Shown here: positions 10,245 through 23,065 of the stretch, one piece after another
Layout: each line of letters opens with the position of its first letter
How positions within the stretch are numbered: position 1 is the first letter of the stretch
NCBI GenBank assembly: GCA_005408345.1
Contig: SEMN01000007.1
Location: forward strand, 3,136,001-3,200,000
DNA from: Macquaria australasica
Taxonomy: Eukaryota; Chordata; Actinopteri; Centrarchiformes; Percichthyidae
Length of the DNA stretch: 64,000 nt
Direction: 5' to 3'
The notes under the pieces: model-generated
Told to the model about the DNA's origin: nothing
What the model saw: only the letters and a program-made list of their open reading frames with translations
The model's database searches: none
Program-made: the position numbers and the translations under genes

Positions 10245-13200
10245 ATGGCAGACAAGGGTAGCGTGGAGAAGTACCTGGAGAACAACCCGCAGTTCGCCAA
10301 AGAATATTTTGATAAGAAGTTGCGCGCCGAAGCCCTGTCCGCCGCCTTTTCCGCACCTGTCGACATCAAAGACACCGCTTCCTTCAAGGATGTTAACTCT
10401 GTTCAAGAGGCCGCCATCATCTTCGAGCTGGTCCAGGAGTTGCAGAAACAGGGCAGCATGGAGCAGTCCCTTCACAAAGTGTTGCAAAGAGTTTCCCTGA
10501 TCGTACAGGCCGACAGGGTCAGTTATTACTTTTGCCGGGCTAGAAACGGAATACCCGAGCTCGCCACTTGCCTCTTTGACGTGACTCCAACATCCAAATA
10601 CGAGGCAAACGCGGTCCATCCGCAGGGTGAAATTGTGTTCCCTCTGGATATGGGTATTGTGGGCTTCACCGCACAGTCCAAAAAGCCACAAAATATTCCT
10701 GACGTCTCAGCGGTGAGAAGTGGTTCCCGCGCTCTCCTTGAAAGTTGTGTGTGGCTGACTCTGAAGCTGTCAGAAATCATATGTTTCCCTGTGTGTGCAA
10801 TGCTAATAGTGAAAATGACCTCTATAGGCTTGGTGGGTCTTTAAAAAAAACATAAATTACTTGAATTCATTATTTTATAAACTTGAATTTGTTAGCTGAA
10901 GGTCATTTGCTGGACTGTAGGCTACACAAATTATTGTTTCTAAAGTAGGCTAGTAGCCATAGTTTCTTCATAAATGTGCACATCAGATTCCCAAATTTGG
11001 GACATATGTAAATTACCACCACACTTGTTTCTAGTCACTTTGGACCTGATAAAATGGACATCATTTTTTATTTCATTTTGGTCTAATAGGCTATTTATTT
11101 ATAGCATACATGGTGAGGTTCTTGCTATTGTTACTTTGAAAATAAGTGAAGGTTAGTAACTGCAGGGGACTTCAAATATCTTCTAATACTGATATTGAAG
11201 TATATTAGTGATACAACACTCTTGTCAAAATGTGTGATAAAACATATATAATTTATTATAAGCGTCAGTTTTTGCATGCAACACGATCAAGTCAGCAGAT
11301 AGCAGATGTCAATTATTGTCAATGTGTCAATGCCTACCATCCCTACTAGAAATCAATTGAACTATCAAAATAGTCAGCTGAAGAGTATGATACTGACTCA
11401 ACTTGTCCATTGGCAAATGTGAATGCAGCAAGTGTAGCCAATAATAGAATATTGATTACGAATAAACAACAAATTGTAGTTTATCTAAAAGTAAGACCAG
11501 ACAGCATGCTGCCCTCTATGTGAAAGAAGTCTGTGTTATATACATTATGAATATGAATCTTTCAATCTGACAGGCAGTTGATGAGCATATGAAAACAATT
11601 GAACTACATAGAATGAAATGAACAGTGTAAATGTGAATGTGTTGTATGTCACTGATGTTGTTTTATATCCACCTTTGGATTCAACCAAACCTCATATGAA
11701 GTTTTCTTTTCCTTTCGATGCAGAATAAAAAGTTCTGTGACTTTGTGGACAAACAGACTGGATACAAGACTAAATGCTTGCTCACTTTCCCTCTGATGGC
11801 TGAGAAAGAGTGCCTTGGAGTCGTCATGGTACTAAACAAAATAGGAGCTGATTTGTTCTCTGCAGAGGATGAGGCGGTAAGAATACACACTTTAAACATG
11901 TGCATTCATTCTTATCCATGGTGATTTACTGAGTGAACTGGAACAGGGTTGTGTGTTGGACACTCTGATGCATGGCTGCACTGACTGTTTGATAAGTGGA
12001 ACGTAAATTTGACCGGTGTAGTATCATTATTAGGTCTTCTTTGTCTTAAGAAGCAACAGCTAAAATACACCCGATTTTGCAGAAATTCTCTGCTCATCAT
12101 ATCCATAGTTGTTTGTCTGTTACTTTAAAAAGCCTGTGCTTCACCATTTGAAAATTGCAACTAACAAAAGATTATTGCTGTAATTACATCTCGCCTGTAG
12201 GGTGCAAAACACTCCCATTATGTCAGTGGGAGCCAATCAGACCTGACTGAATTAATCCGGTTGATTTTGAGGGTTTGACTTGAACAAAGGCATGATGATT
12301 TAACTGGGAATATGTTATCTCTGTGGTCTATATCAGAGAACATTCACTACTGTCTCTTATTATTCAGGAGCCATAAACTCACACTGAGGCACAATTCCAT
12401 AAAGATTGAATTGGGTCAGATGGAAATGATGTTTTAACAGACTATTGAGGCTGATTCTCAGTTATATTAGTGAATCACAGGAACCGGAAAAGAGAGTAAG
12501 AGATCTAAAGAGGATTGGTGGAAATTATGCACAGGGCAAATGCTTTAACTAAGTTGCATTATAATGTCTGATACCTCTGCATTCTTTGTGTTAGGTTTAT
12601 AGATGGAGAGGGTAGTGACTGTTTACTTCTCTTTATCTTTACATGTTATCTCTGTTCGGTCAAAATCATGCATACGTAAACTTCACTATGTAAGATAAAC
12701 ACACTCATGTACTTAATCAATCATCAAATGGTTTGGTACTCACAAGTGTAATGGAATTTTAGCAACCTTCAAAGACCTATGCAATGTACTGTATATCTAT
12801 GCAAATCCATGTACAAAATATGTGCAATTTGTGTAAAGATTGGCCAAATGTGGACATGGATTTCCACATATGTGAGCAACATTCTGAGGATACATACTCT
12901 ATACACAGTCTTAAATCTGCTGTTGTGTATTAATGAAACCTCTAATCTGATTTGGTCCTTAGCTCTTCCACAAGTACATGAACTTTGCTCAGGTCATCGC
13001 TCTGCAGCACTACACAACCTACATGTTCAATGTGGAGTCCAGAAGGAGCCAGGTAAACTGAACTGCTGTTATTTGATAAATAAACGCCCTACATAAAAAT
13101 CTAAGTCAGGAAAGTGGGTGAGAGTGGATATGTAATGCTGTGATGTTATCCAGTGTTCCCTCCCATCAGTAGGCACTGATGAATACTGTGTGTCTACTGT

Positions 13201-16200
13201 GTTCGTTACCTGTTGGTATTTCTAATGCACTGAACAGAGCTCATGCTATATGCCATAGCTAAACATTTAATTCCCTGCATTCATTGCCTTTCTTCCACTT
13301 AAAGGTGCTGCTCTGGTCGGCCAGTAAAGTGTTTGAGGAGTTGACAGACATTGAGAGACAGTTCCACAAAGCGCTCTACACTGTAAGGACCTATCTACAA
13401 TGCGAACGATACTCAGTGGGTCTGTTGGACATGACCAAAGAGAAGGTTGGTCTTGCAGAATTGATTCAGTTTTACAGACAGAATTGAATAGATAGCACTC
13501 ATGGTTACAGGCATGAATAACTTAAAACTATTATTGTCTGTGTTTTTTTTTTCCTGCAGGAATTCTATGATGAATGGCCCGTGAAACTGGGAGATGTGGA
13601 ACCTTATAAGGGACCAAAAACGCCAGATGGCAGGGTAACAAACTAATTTTTCTCGTCATTAATTCAGTTTTGTACAACTTTAAATCCTACTGTCTTCAAC
13701 TTATATATTCACTAACGTAGTTTGAAGATAGAATTTCTAACAGGCTTCTGCTTTTTATACAGGAAGTCAACTTTTACAAGATCATCGACTACCTCCTGGA
13801 AGCCAAAGAAGAAATCAAAGTCATACCGTGAGCAAGATTAGCTACGTGCGACAAATCCACCCAAACTAATACAATACATTTCAAAAAACAGCTTTAAAAA
13901 ACCCCAAACAGTTTCCGTGACGTAGATGTTTATATATTTTTTAAATGTCTTATTTCAAAATAAAAGTCCTAACTTAGTTTTAGTAAGAATCTGATCTCAC
14001 GCTTAGTCAAATTAACTAAATTTAAAGCCCAAATTGAAATGTAAAGCTAAGAAAATGGAGGCATCCTATATATTTTAAAATACATGAAGCATTCATGCTT
14101 GTCCACAGACAATTCTGGTGGGGGGGTTATTTGGGTATGGTTTCTGTAGAGGAAACACAATGCATGAGAGTTTAACTTGCTTCTCAGGGAATAACTTGCA
14201 CACTCCAGCTCGCACAACTCTGTATGTTTCTCTCTTTCTTGCTTTTTCAGTGGTCCGCCTGCAGATCACTGGGCTCTAGTTAGCGGACTACCGACCTACG
14301 TTGCAGAGAATGGCTTTGTAAGTCTCTCGCAGCTACTTCAGTGCAATTCATCATCAGAATCACGAGAATTATAAAAGAATGAAAATACAGGGAAACTGAC
14401 TGGACTGAACTGTGGAACAGGCACAGAGACATAGCAACATAAGAATGTAGTGAAACAAAGCAGCTATGAGTCAGTTTAGGGCACTGAATATATGACAAGT
14501 AATGAACATGTTTTAGATTAAAAAAAAGCTTTAATGTTGTCATTTTCATTGATTAAATTCCCATTTTCACTGTTGTAAAAGGTTTAACATATTGCAATGG
14601 ACATACTAAAATTCCATGACTTTTCCATGACAATTAAAGGCAGACAAATTTCATTTAGTTAAACGTTATTCTAATGGTTGATTAGAAATAGCAGTTATGA
14701 GTAAAATTGCTGGATTTTAATGTATTTAATGTGTCTGTCTGCAGATTTGCAACATGATGAATGTGGCTGCAGATGATTTCTTCACTTTCCAGGTGAGGAG
14801 ACTTTTACTGTCTGTCCACACATAGGACACATACATTTGTGTGTGGCCACCTTGGTATCCACTTTATAGCTGATTTCACATGTGGACGCAATAGAATACA
14901 CATCAGTATCATTTTGTTTTTATACATTTACACACATTAAGGCCCTTCCTGTACAATATACATATTTTATATCATACTGTTCTGATGCTCGTATTCAAGA
15001 AGTATGTAGCCGTGGTTTGAAACTGATTGCATGGTTAGAATATTTTATTTCGATGTCTTTCAGAAAGAGGCTGTGGATGACACAGGTTTTGTCATCAAGA
15101 ACGTCCTGTCGCTGCCCATTGTCAACAAGAAGGAAGAAATTGTGGGCATCGCCACTTTCTTCAACAGGAAAGACGGCAAGCCATTTGATGAACACGATGA
15201 GCAGATCACTGAGGTCAGCACCATGCTCTCTCTTTTTTATTTCCTGTCACCATTATACAGTGCGTCTCATTTGGGATATTATGTCACTGTCTGTCTGCGG
15301 GTATAAACACAGGTTTCCCCCATAAAGGGAAAGATTTTGCAACATACATTTGGAAACACCAGTAACTTCATAATGCTTTGAGATGTTGAATTAGCTGTAG
15401 TACCAGCCAGTGAAGAAAAGTATCTAGAAATAGTCAACCAGTGCATTCATTAGCTTAATTAATGAGGTAATAACAATAATTCTAAATAATCAGGGTGATA
15501 CGGGGGAGCTGCTGCTCAGTTGCCTTATGTTTGGATGTGTTTCTCCTCTCTCATGCTTTCTTACTCTCCTTGTTTGAACCAGGCCCTGACACAGTTCTTG
15601 GGTTGGTCCGTGCTGAACTGCGACACTTACGACAGGCTGAACCGTATGGAGTACAGGAAAGACATCGCCCAGGAGATGCTCATGTACCAGGGCAAATGCA
15701 CCAAAGATGAGCTGCAGTCCATTCTGGTCAGTATCCACCTGACTTTCCTGCACTTTTTCTCTCCACGCCTAGCTTTGAGCTCTCAGCATTTGATCAAGAG
15801 GCCAAAGTAAGAGTAGTCAAGGGTTAATGCACTGCTTTTTGAGTAGCAGCTATTAGAGGACTAATGAAAGGTCTGGAGGATCGCTTATCCATTTGAGACA
15901 ACGACATAACAGTTTACTGCTTGGAGTGCTTGTCTTGTGTTTAAACACATAATACCAAGATATTTTCAGATTTTCTGCTTTTTGTTTCCAATGAAATTAA
16001 AGCTATAAATGGCTTTAGATGATGGCAGCGTGTTCATGGGTTGAATGTAAAATGCCATGGTAAATTATTGTTCTCTCTTTTATAACCAGAACACCAAAGA
16101 AAAGTTTGACTTGGAGCCCGAAGACTGCGACCAGAAAGAGATGTACAAACTATTGGTAGGATTTTAGAGAGCTTCATTTCTTTTCAATCAAAATCCAATT

Positions 16201-19200
16201 AAATTCTTTTGAAAAATGCAAAATCATCATTTTCTTTGCTGTCAACTATCTTGAGACGGACATGTTGTCATCTGTACTTTTTGGGTATGGAATGATACAT
16301 GAATGTCTTCTGTGTGAATTGCATTGTGTTTCTATGTGCAGAAAGCAACCTGCCCAACAGCTGACAATGTCACTGGAGAGAATCTGTACCTGTTCTCCTT
16401 CAGCGACCTCCCCGTGTCAGAGCACGACCTCATCAAAGCCGGCATTCGCATGTTCTTTGAGCTCGGAGTTGTTGAAAAGTTTAAAGTTCCTGCAGAGGTG
16501 AGTCATGTAGTCAGACACTTATTTTGATTTGTCTGTCTGAACAGGGTGCTCTTAATGGAGGGTATGGTGGCGGAAACGGTCCTCAGTATCTGGAGAATGT
16601 CCCGAATTTTTCTGCAGATGCTGCTATTGTCCAGCTGGGATATAATTGTGTGCATTGGGGTCATCATTTTCTTTAGTTCCCTCTCAAAATCTGGGATTTT
16701 AGTAGTATTATAATATACATATGAAAACATGCGAATGGATTCGATGAAAGAACTTTTAAATGCAAAAATGTAACGATGAGCCTTAGGGGATCACCTTGTT
16801 CTCTGAATCCACCCTCTCCCTCTCTCCATCCCAGATTCTGACCAGATGGATGTACACAGTGAGGAAGGGTTACCGTGCCATCACCTACCACAACTGGAGG
16901 CACGGCTTCAACGTAGGCCACACCATGTTCTGCCTGCTGCAGGTAATGCCCGCACAACATCTGCTGCCTCTACAGTAAACCCCACCACTAAAGCTTACAA
17001 ATGAACAGGAGCGTCTTCTAAGTGGTTGTAGTTTCATCTCTTCTTCACAACGGCAGACTGCTTGCTCTGTTTCTTGTAGAACTTTACACTAGAGCTTACT
17101 GCACAATATTTAACACAGCGGTCTGTTGAACCACATGTACTAAGTCTTACAAAAATGTGGGAACCACCTATATAGGCTCATAACAAGTTTTATTGCTTCA
17201 TAAAGCTAATTGAGAATTGCACCAATTCAGGGAAAATATAGTCCACCTTAAGTATTTATAATGACTTGAGAGCATTACAGAGAATTACAGAGTATTGACG
17301 GTGTCCAATATTTTGCAGTTTCTGCTTTCTGTATAGAATAACATTTTTATCATGGACAGAACAGATCATGCTTTTTTTTATAGGTGGTCACAGTCTATAC
17401 CACACACCCAAATACCTGCACATAATTATCAATGATTTGTGTCCCCCGCCCGCAGACAGGGAAGCTGAGGAAGTACTACTCTGATCTAGATGCCTTTGCC
17501 ATGGTGGCTGCTGCTTTCTGCCACGATATCGACCACAGAGGGACCAACAACCTCTACCAGACAAAGCAAGTCAAAATATGTTATTTTGTGCGTGGAGGAA
17601 GTTAACGTGCATTTTTGTAACCTGCGAGTCAATTTATTTTCCTAACTTTGACTTTATTTTTATTTTTTTCCCCGTAGGAGTGCGTCTCCTCTGGCTAAAC
17701 TTCATGGCTCCTCCATCATGGAGAGGCACCATTTGGAGTACAGCAAGACGCTCATGGCTGATGAGGCATGACCCATTATTGGACAATAAATGAAAATATC
17801 AGGCTTAAAGAAAAAGGCGCACGCACATTTTGACCACTTCTCTTTCTCTCTCCCAGAGCCTGAACATCTTCTGCAACCTCCAGAAGCGTCAGTTTGAGAA
17901 TGTGCAGCACTTGTTTGACGTCTGCATCATCGCCACTGATCTGGCCCTTTACTTCAAGTAGGTTTTCAGAAATACTCTGTGGGAGCTGCCATGCTACAGC
18001 CACAGTTGGCGACAGACATGAAATAATGCTAGTGAAAGACTGGCTGGCCATAGCTGATGTTGCTCAGAAGTTTAGCTGCAGATCAATGTTTGTCTGTCTA
18101 CCTGTGCCCTTCTTTTGACTGACTCTGTATGTTTTATGGAATCAACTTGTGTATTTGCTTAGTCTGATTGATTGTACGCTATCTCATCTGTTTGTCCTCA
18201 CGCAGAAAGAGAACCATGTTCCAAAACATTGTGAACGCCACAGAGCCGATGGCAGATGAAAAGGAGTCCATTGCCTACATTTCCAACAACCCCACCAGGA
18301 AGGAAATTGTCATGTATGTAACCGATTCAAGCACAAGATAATACAGCTGTTGAGGAGATTCTGTCCAGTTTCCTTTCAAATATATTTGTGGGAAGATTTC
18401 TGCAGCAGTAGAACCTTGCAAATCATCAGCATGAGTCTTCTCTCCCCTGACTATCTGTCTGTCTGTCTGTCTGTCCCTCACCTGGCAGGGCCATGATGAT
18501 GACAGGTTGTGACTTGTCAGCTATCACCAAACCCTGGGAGGTACAGAGCAAGGTGGGTTGCCTTCACAGCCTTCACACGAGCTGATTTAAAAAATATATA
18601 GTGGAGCTCACAAGAAGCAAAAAAAATACACAGAAAGCACAGGAGCGAAATTGACGAATAACACATTAGTAGTTTGTTCTGGTAAGACCAACGGATTTAG
18701 TTTTACACATCGCTTTATTTTATCCTGCCTGTCCTCAGTCTTTGATGATTATGTTATACAGCTTGAAATATGTTTGGTTCCAGCTCAATAATTTAAACAA
18801 TAAAGTTGAAACAGACCGAGTCAAACAGACCACTTGTATTGTAGTGTTTGTTGTTACTTTGAAGTCAAATGATGAAAGCTTTACAGGTCAAAAACAAGTT
18901 TCATTTTTATAGCTGGCAAAAGAGATCCTGTCCTGCTAATATTAAGTCCATCCCATGCACATATAAATGCTGTAGGTTGGAAAGGATTGAATATAACCCT
19001 CACAAGATAAAAGAATGTCCTGAGAGTGAAATGTGTTTATTTCATTTTTTGCTGCTTATTCACAATCCTTTCCTCCCTGTATATGTCTTTTATTTCCCCG
19101 TATCATTCTTTGTTCCTCTCCAGGTGGCTCTGATGGTCGCTGCTGAATTCTGGGAACAGGGAGATTTGGAGAGAAATGTTTTGGACCAACAACCAATTGT

Positions 19201-20731
19201 AAGACTCATACCCCTCGTGTGCCTTCTCTTCCTTTCACATTTTTTTTGTTTGTTTGTTTGTTTTTGAGGTTTCTCAGGATTCATCTGTTTTTCATCTGAA
19301 ACTCTCTCCCCTGTCTCTCTCAGCCCATGATGGACAGAAACTGTGCCGAACAGCTACCCAAGATGCAGTGCGGTTTCATCGACTTTGTGTGCTCATTTGT
19401 ATACAAGGTAATTAACAGCTTTTGCACCGCACAGCTTCACCATTTCTCCTAAGAAAAATGACAAGTACGTTTATTAGAAACGGTGAAGGGGGAGGTGATG
19501 GTTTAAAGATGGATCTCAAGGCATGAAAAAAGACGGACGTGGATTTTGCAAAAAGGGAGCCTGGCCTGTGCTCTGTGTTGCAGCAATTCGTGTATAACTG
19601 CTTGAATTTAAACACAGCCACAGCCCAAGAGGGGGTGTAACGATTTAATCCAGCTTCTATTTGATTTTGATTTTCAGCAAAGCACCGTTTAAAAAAAACA
19701 TATTCTGTCCACGAGTTGTTTTGACTCAGTTCAATTTAATCGATTTCGATACTTTCAAAGAGTATGAGCTCTACAAATGTAAACTGTAAAAGTAACTAAA
19801 GTGAGTCATTAACCTCACTCCAAGGCCCTAGTTTGAAGTGTGAGTTCTATTTTCACAGCAATAACATTTATTTTCATGCCATCCCCCAAACTATGTGTAG
19901 TGCCTGATGGATGTGTTCGGTTCTGGATGAGACTGTCAGAAAGGTGTAACTTCAACTCTGCGAGCTGAATAATTAACACTATGCACAGTATATGGGACCA
20001 CAAAACAGCATGTACACTTGATCTATAACGCAGTCTAATTAAAAGAAAACATTCCCACAGGCTACAAAATGCTTTACAGAGGTGGTGTTGTAGCTTCAAC
20101 CATCTTGGGTTGGGTAACAGGGTGTACAGAGATGAACCTGTTGAACCCAGCTGGCTCCTGGAGCAATGTCAGTAAGCTCTTTGTCAGTTTGTCAGGATGG
20201 TATTTGGACAAGAACGCACACATCCCTAACTATGAACATGTGCCGGTTGCCTTTTGGACCTCTGTTCTAAGAAGCATAACAGTATTTGCAACACCAATGT
20301 TTTCCTTCTTGTGAGTTCTTCTCTCTCTACAGTATGTATCCCATAATGTGAATAGCATATACTTACATCCAATGTATTTTTTTCAATTAACAGGAGTTCT
20401 CCAGGTTCCACAAAGAGATCCAGCCCATGTTTGATGGTCTGAACAACAACAGGGCACACTGGAACGAGCTGGCTGAGGTATACAACGCAAAGATGAAGGC
20501 CATTGAAGATGCGAAGAAGAAAAGTGAAGAAGAGGAAGCCAAGAAAGGTAAAAAATAATAATTAAAAAAAAAACTAGATCTGTGTATATTGGTCTAGTTG
20601 ATGGCCTGATAGAAGAAAGATCAAGTGTTGAGAATCATCCCGTATCAAAACATCTTTTTTAAATTTTATTTCTGTGTGTTTATCTAGCTGGTGGAGGCGA
20701 CGGGAAGTCAAAGACCTGCACCATCTGCTAA
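10245..20731 (+). CDS. pde6c: Cone cGMP phosphodiesterase alpha' subunit (complete CDS)
   Basis: Twenty-two coding exons: 10245-10712, 11724-11876, 12963-13052, 13305-13445, 13560-13634, 13763-13827, 14251-14317, 14745-14792, 15064-15213, 15583-15726, 16090-16155, 16342-16497, 16835-16942, 17456-17565, 17678-17765, 17857-17957, 18206-18313, 18489-18552, 19124-19198, 19324-19407, 20394-20547, 20688-20731. They join into 852 codons plus TAA, close to human PDE6C (858). The enzyme hydrolyses cGMP in cone outer segments during phototransduction. Two GAF domains fill the N-terminal half (about 75-220 and 255-430). The catalytic domain carries HNWRH (His560, the expected proton donor; His564) and FCHDIDH (His600, Asp601), with Asp721 in GCDLSA as a further metal ligand. 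The C-terminus is a CaaX box, CTIC. Introns 14 and 15 use GC donors. Start codon has A at -3. N-terminal sequence and length favour PDE6C over PDE6A/B. Confidence 0.97.
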
Positions 20732-20756
20732 GTTCCTCCAGCTTGGGTCTGGACTG

Positions 20757-20990
20757 ATGCTGTCTGGTTAGGACTAATCTAGGCTACGCTTGCCTATTCT
20801 GGTCTGATATCTAGTCTAGTTGGGGCTTGACTAGGCTAGCTTGGTCTGGTCTGATCTACACCAGTGTAGTTCTCTCTGGTTAGGTGCTGTCCGCTCTGGT
20901 GAAGTCCAGTCAAGCCCTGTTTGGTCTGGTCTGGTTCAGTCTAGCCTACTTTAGTCTAGTGTAATCAGGTCTGGTCTGCGGTCCAGTCAG
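20757..20990 (+). repeat. Degenerate CTGGTCTAGT-type short repeat
   Basis: The 3'UTR just after the PDE6C stop is built of imperfect units such as tctggtctgat, tctagtctagt, gtctggtctggtt and agtctagtgtaat. Unit length is irregular, roughly 5 to 12 bases. Confidence 0.7.
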
Positions 20991-23040
20991 CCTAACTATT
21001 CTCCAAGCAGGGAAGAGTCAGAAACATCACCAAGAAGTAATGTTGGGACTCTGACTGCAAGAGAAGCCGTTTGACTCTGAAGATGTGATGTGTTTAAAAC
21101 TTCCTCTGCTTCATACAGCACACAACCATGAACGTTTTATAAACCAACATACACATGGGCAACATATATTTCTCTTTAACATAGCAATAATCTAAACATC
21201 TCTGACATGTATGGTTTGAAACTATGGTTGGATATGCTCACAAGCTAAAACAGATGTTCCAAGTCAAGCTAAAGTACAGATACAAACTTGTTAGTATAAA
21301 TAGCTCAAACAGGGTACTGCATGTGGGGTGTATGCATGCCAAAGCAATAGTTTTCACACAGTGTTCCTATTGGCAGTCAATTAGCACACAGCATAGTACT
21401 GTTGGTTGCACAATGCACTTAGCTGCTGCTGTTTTGGCAGTGGCAGGCCATGAATGGAGGGTGGGAGGGCAGGCAGGCACAATAACCACGTAACTTTATA
21501 CTTACTGGGATCAGAGGAATGGGGTTAGAAATTATGTTTTTGGTTCAAGTAGCATGAGTTGGGGAATTAATTCCTTGAACACAAGAGCAGGAAACTCAAA
21601 TCGGAAGGATCTGTTAATGCTGTATGACAAACCTTGATGCTCAGATGATACAGCGAGTGAAAACGCTCGATCAACAAGGGCTGATGTTCTCTTACCTCAA
21701 AAGGCGCTGATGAGTTGTGTAAGGGTGTATTTATTTTAATATGCAATCCATCTATATACGTATATATTTTTTTTTGATTCTTTGTCTGACAATTTTGTAC
21801 TTGAACTGTCTTCATGGATGAAGAGTTTGAGACGAGCTTTGAGAGAGGGCGTTGTGAATCTGTGAACAAATGCACTCTAAAATCAAATTCAGGCATCAAG
21901 AAAATGTGTTGAATTTGTGCAACTTTATTGTCAGCTTTGAAAAACACCTGTAAGCTGTTATCTTTATGTCCTGGGAAAAATACCTAAAAAAAAGTGATAT
22001 ATATATATATATATATAATATTTACGCCATTGTTTAGGGCAAAATTACAATTCCATATCGATTCAAACGTGAATGGTTTCACATGTACATAGTTTATTGC
22101 ATAGAAATTGTAAATGTAAAATTGTGTAAACTTGAGAATGTCTGAAGCATAAAACTGATTTGAAGGATGTGTTCTTCTAAGGAGGCAAGAGTCACAGTCA
22201 GTCAAACAGGGCACAGTAGATCTACCTCTTCTGTAAGACGATTTCATAGGATTTGATTGCCAGCCAGCGCTTGAGATCCACGCAGCTTTAGACTTTAAAT
22301 ACCCTTCTTAAAGAGGAGGTAAAGCAGGCTACCAAACCCTTACATGTATGTGCAGACGACTCGTGTTTATGTGGCAGATGCAGCTATATCATCGTCGATT
22401 GTGTGACAGCGCAGGCCTACGTCCTCTGATTCTTTCATCACTGATGTGACAGTGACTGGTGTGATGAATCATACAGTAACCGCTGTTTGATGTCAGCTCA
22501 GTGTGAATCTCCCCACAACACTTCTCCATGTAAACCTGATTTGAACTTGATCTGATCAGGCATCTCAGTTGACAGTGAACTTCCTGTTACACAATGTCAC
22601 CTCCTCTAATCAATGGGGCATCAATCAAAGGCACTAAATCCTATCAGAATGGCTTTGGGACTACCTGGAAACTCCTTTTCTGCTGCTTGAGGTGAAGTGA
22701 GGAGCTGTTGTGATTACTGGAGCCAAAACTGCACTAAAAACATTTACTGAATCAACCCGAGTGATATGTTTTAATGCTTTAACCATGGATTTACCTCATT
22801 GCTCCTGCTGTACACATTTTCATGGATGGTTACACCACCAGTTCTGTCTCCAGTGATTTAAAAAAAAAAAAAAAGGCCATTTGATTTTCCATCAAGGATC
22901 CTTTGTGAGATACCAAATAATGCACTGTATAATTTCTACTTATCCCATCAACTGTCATTCAGACATTAGAAATCTATCATTTGATGTATGAAATGACCTC
23001 TACTGTATGTATGTGTCATGAGATGTAATATGTGTAAGCA

Positions 23041-23046
23041 AATAAA
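23041..23046 (+). terminator. pde6c: Polyadenylation signal of PDE6C
   Basis: AATAAA about 2.3 kb after the stop codon. An alternative AATAAA is at 23409-23414. Confidence 0.5.
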
Positions 23047-23065
23047 GGAATTTATGGAGGTGTAG

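Larger units (their letters stand above)
20732..23065 (+). other. pde6c: PDE6C 3' untranslated region
   Basis: Non-coding after the TAA at 20729-20731. It contains a degenerate CTGGT/CTAGT repeat (20757-20990), an AT dinucleotide run (21996-22017), an A-run (about 22858-22875) and an AATAAA at 23041-23046. A second AATAAA lies at 23409-23414, so the end could be slightly later. Confidence 0.55.

Noticed and set aside
9953..10691. Minus-strand frames of 144 and 175 codons overlapping PDE6C exon 1
   Set aside because: They are antisense shadows of the GC-rich first exon, with no conserved motif.
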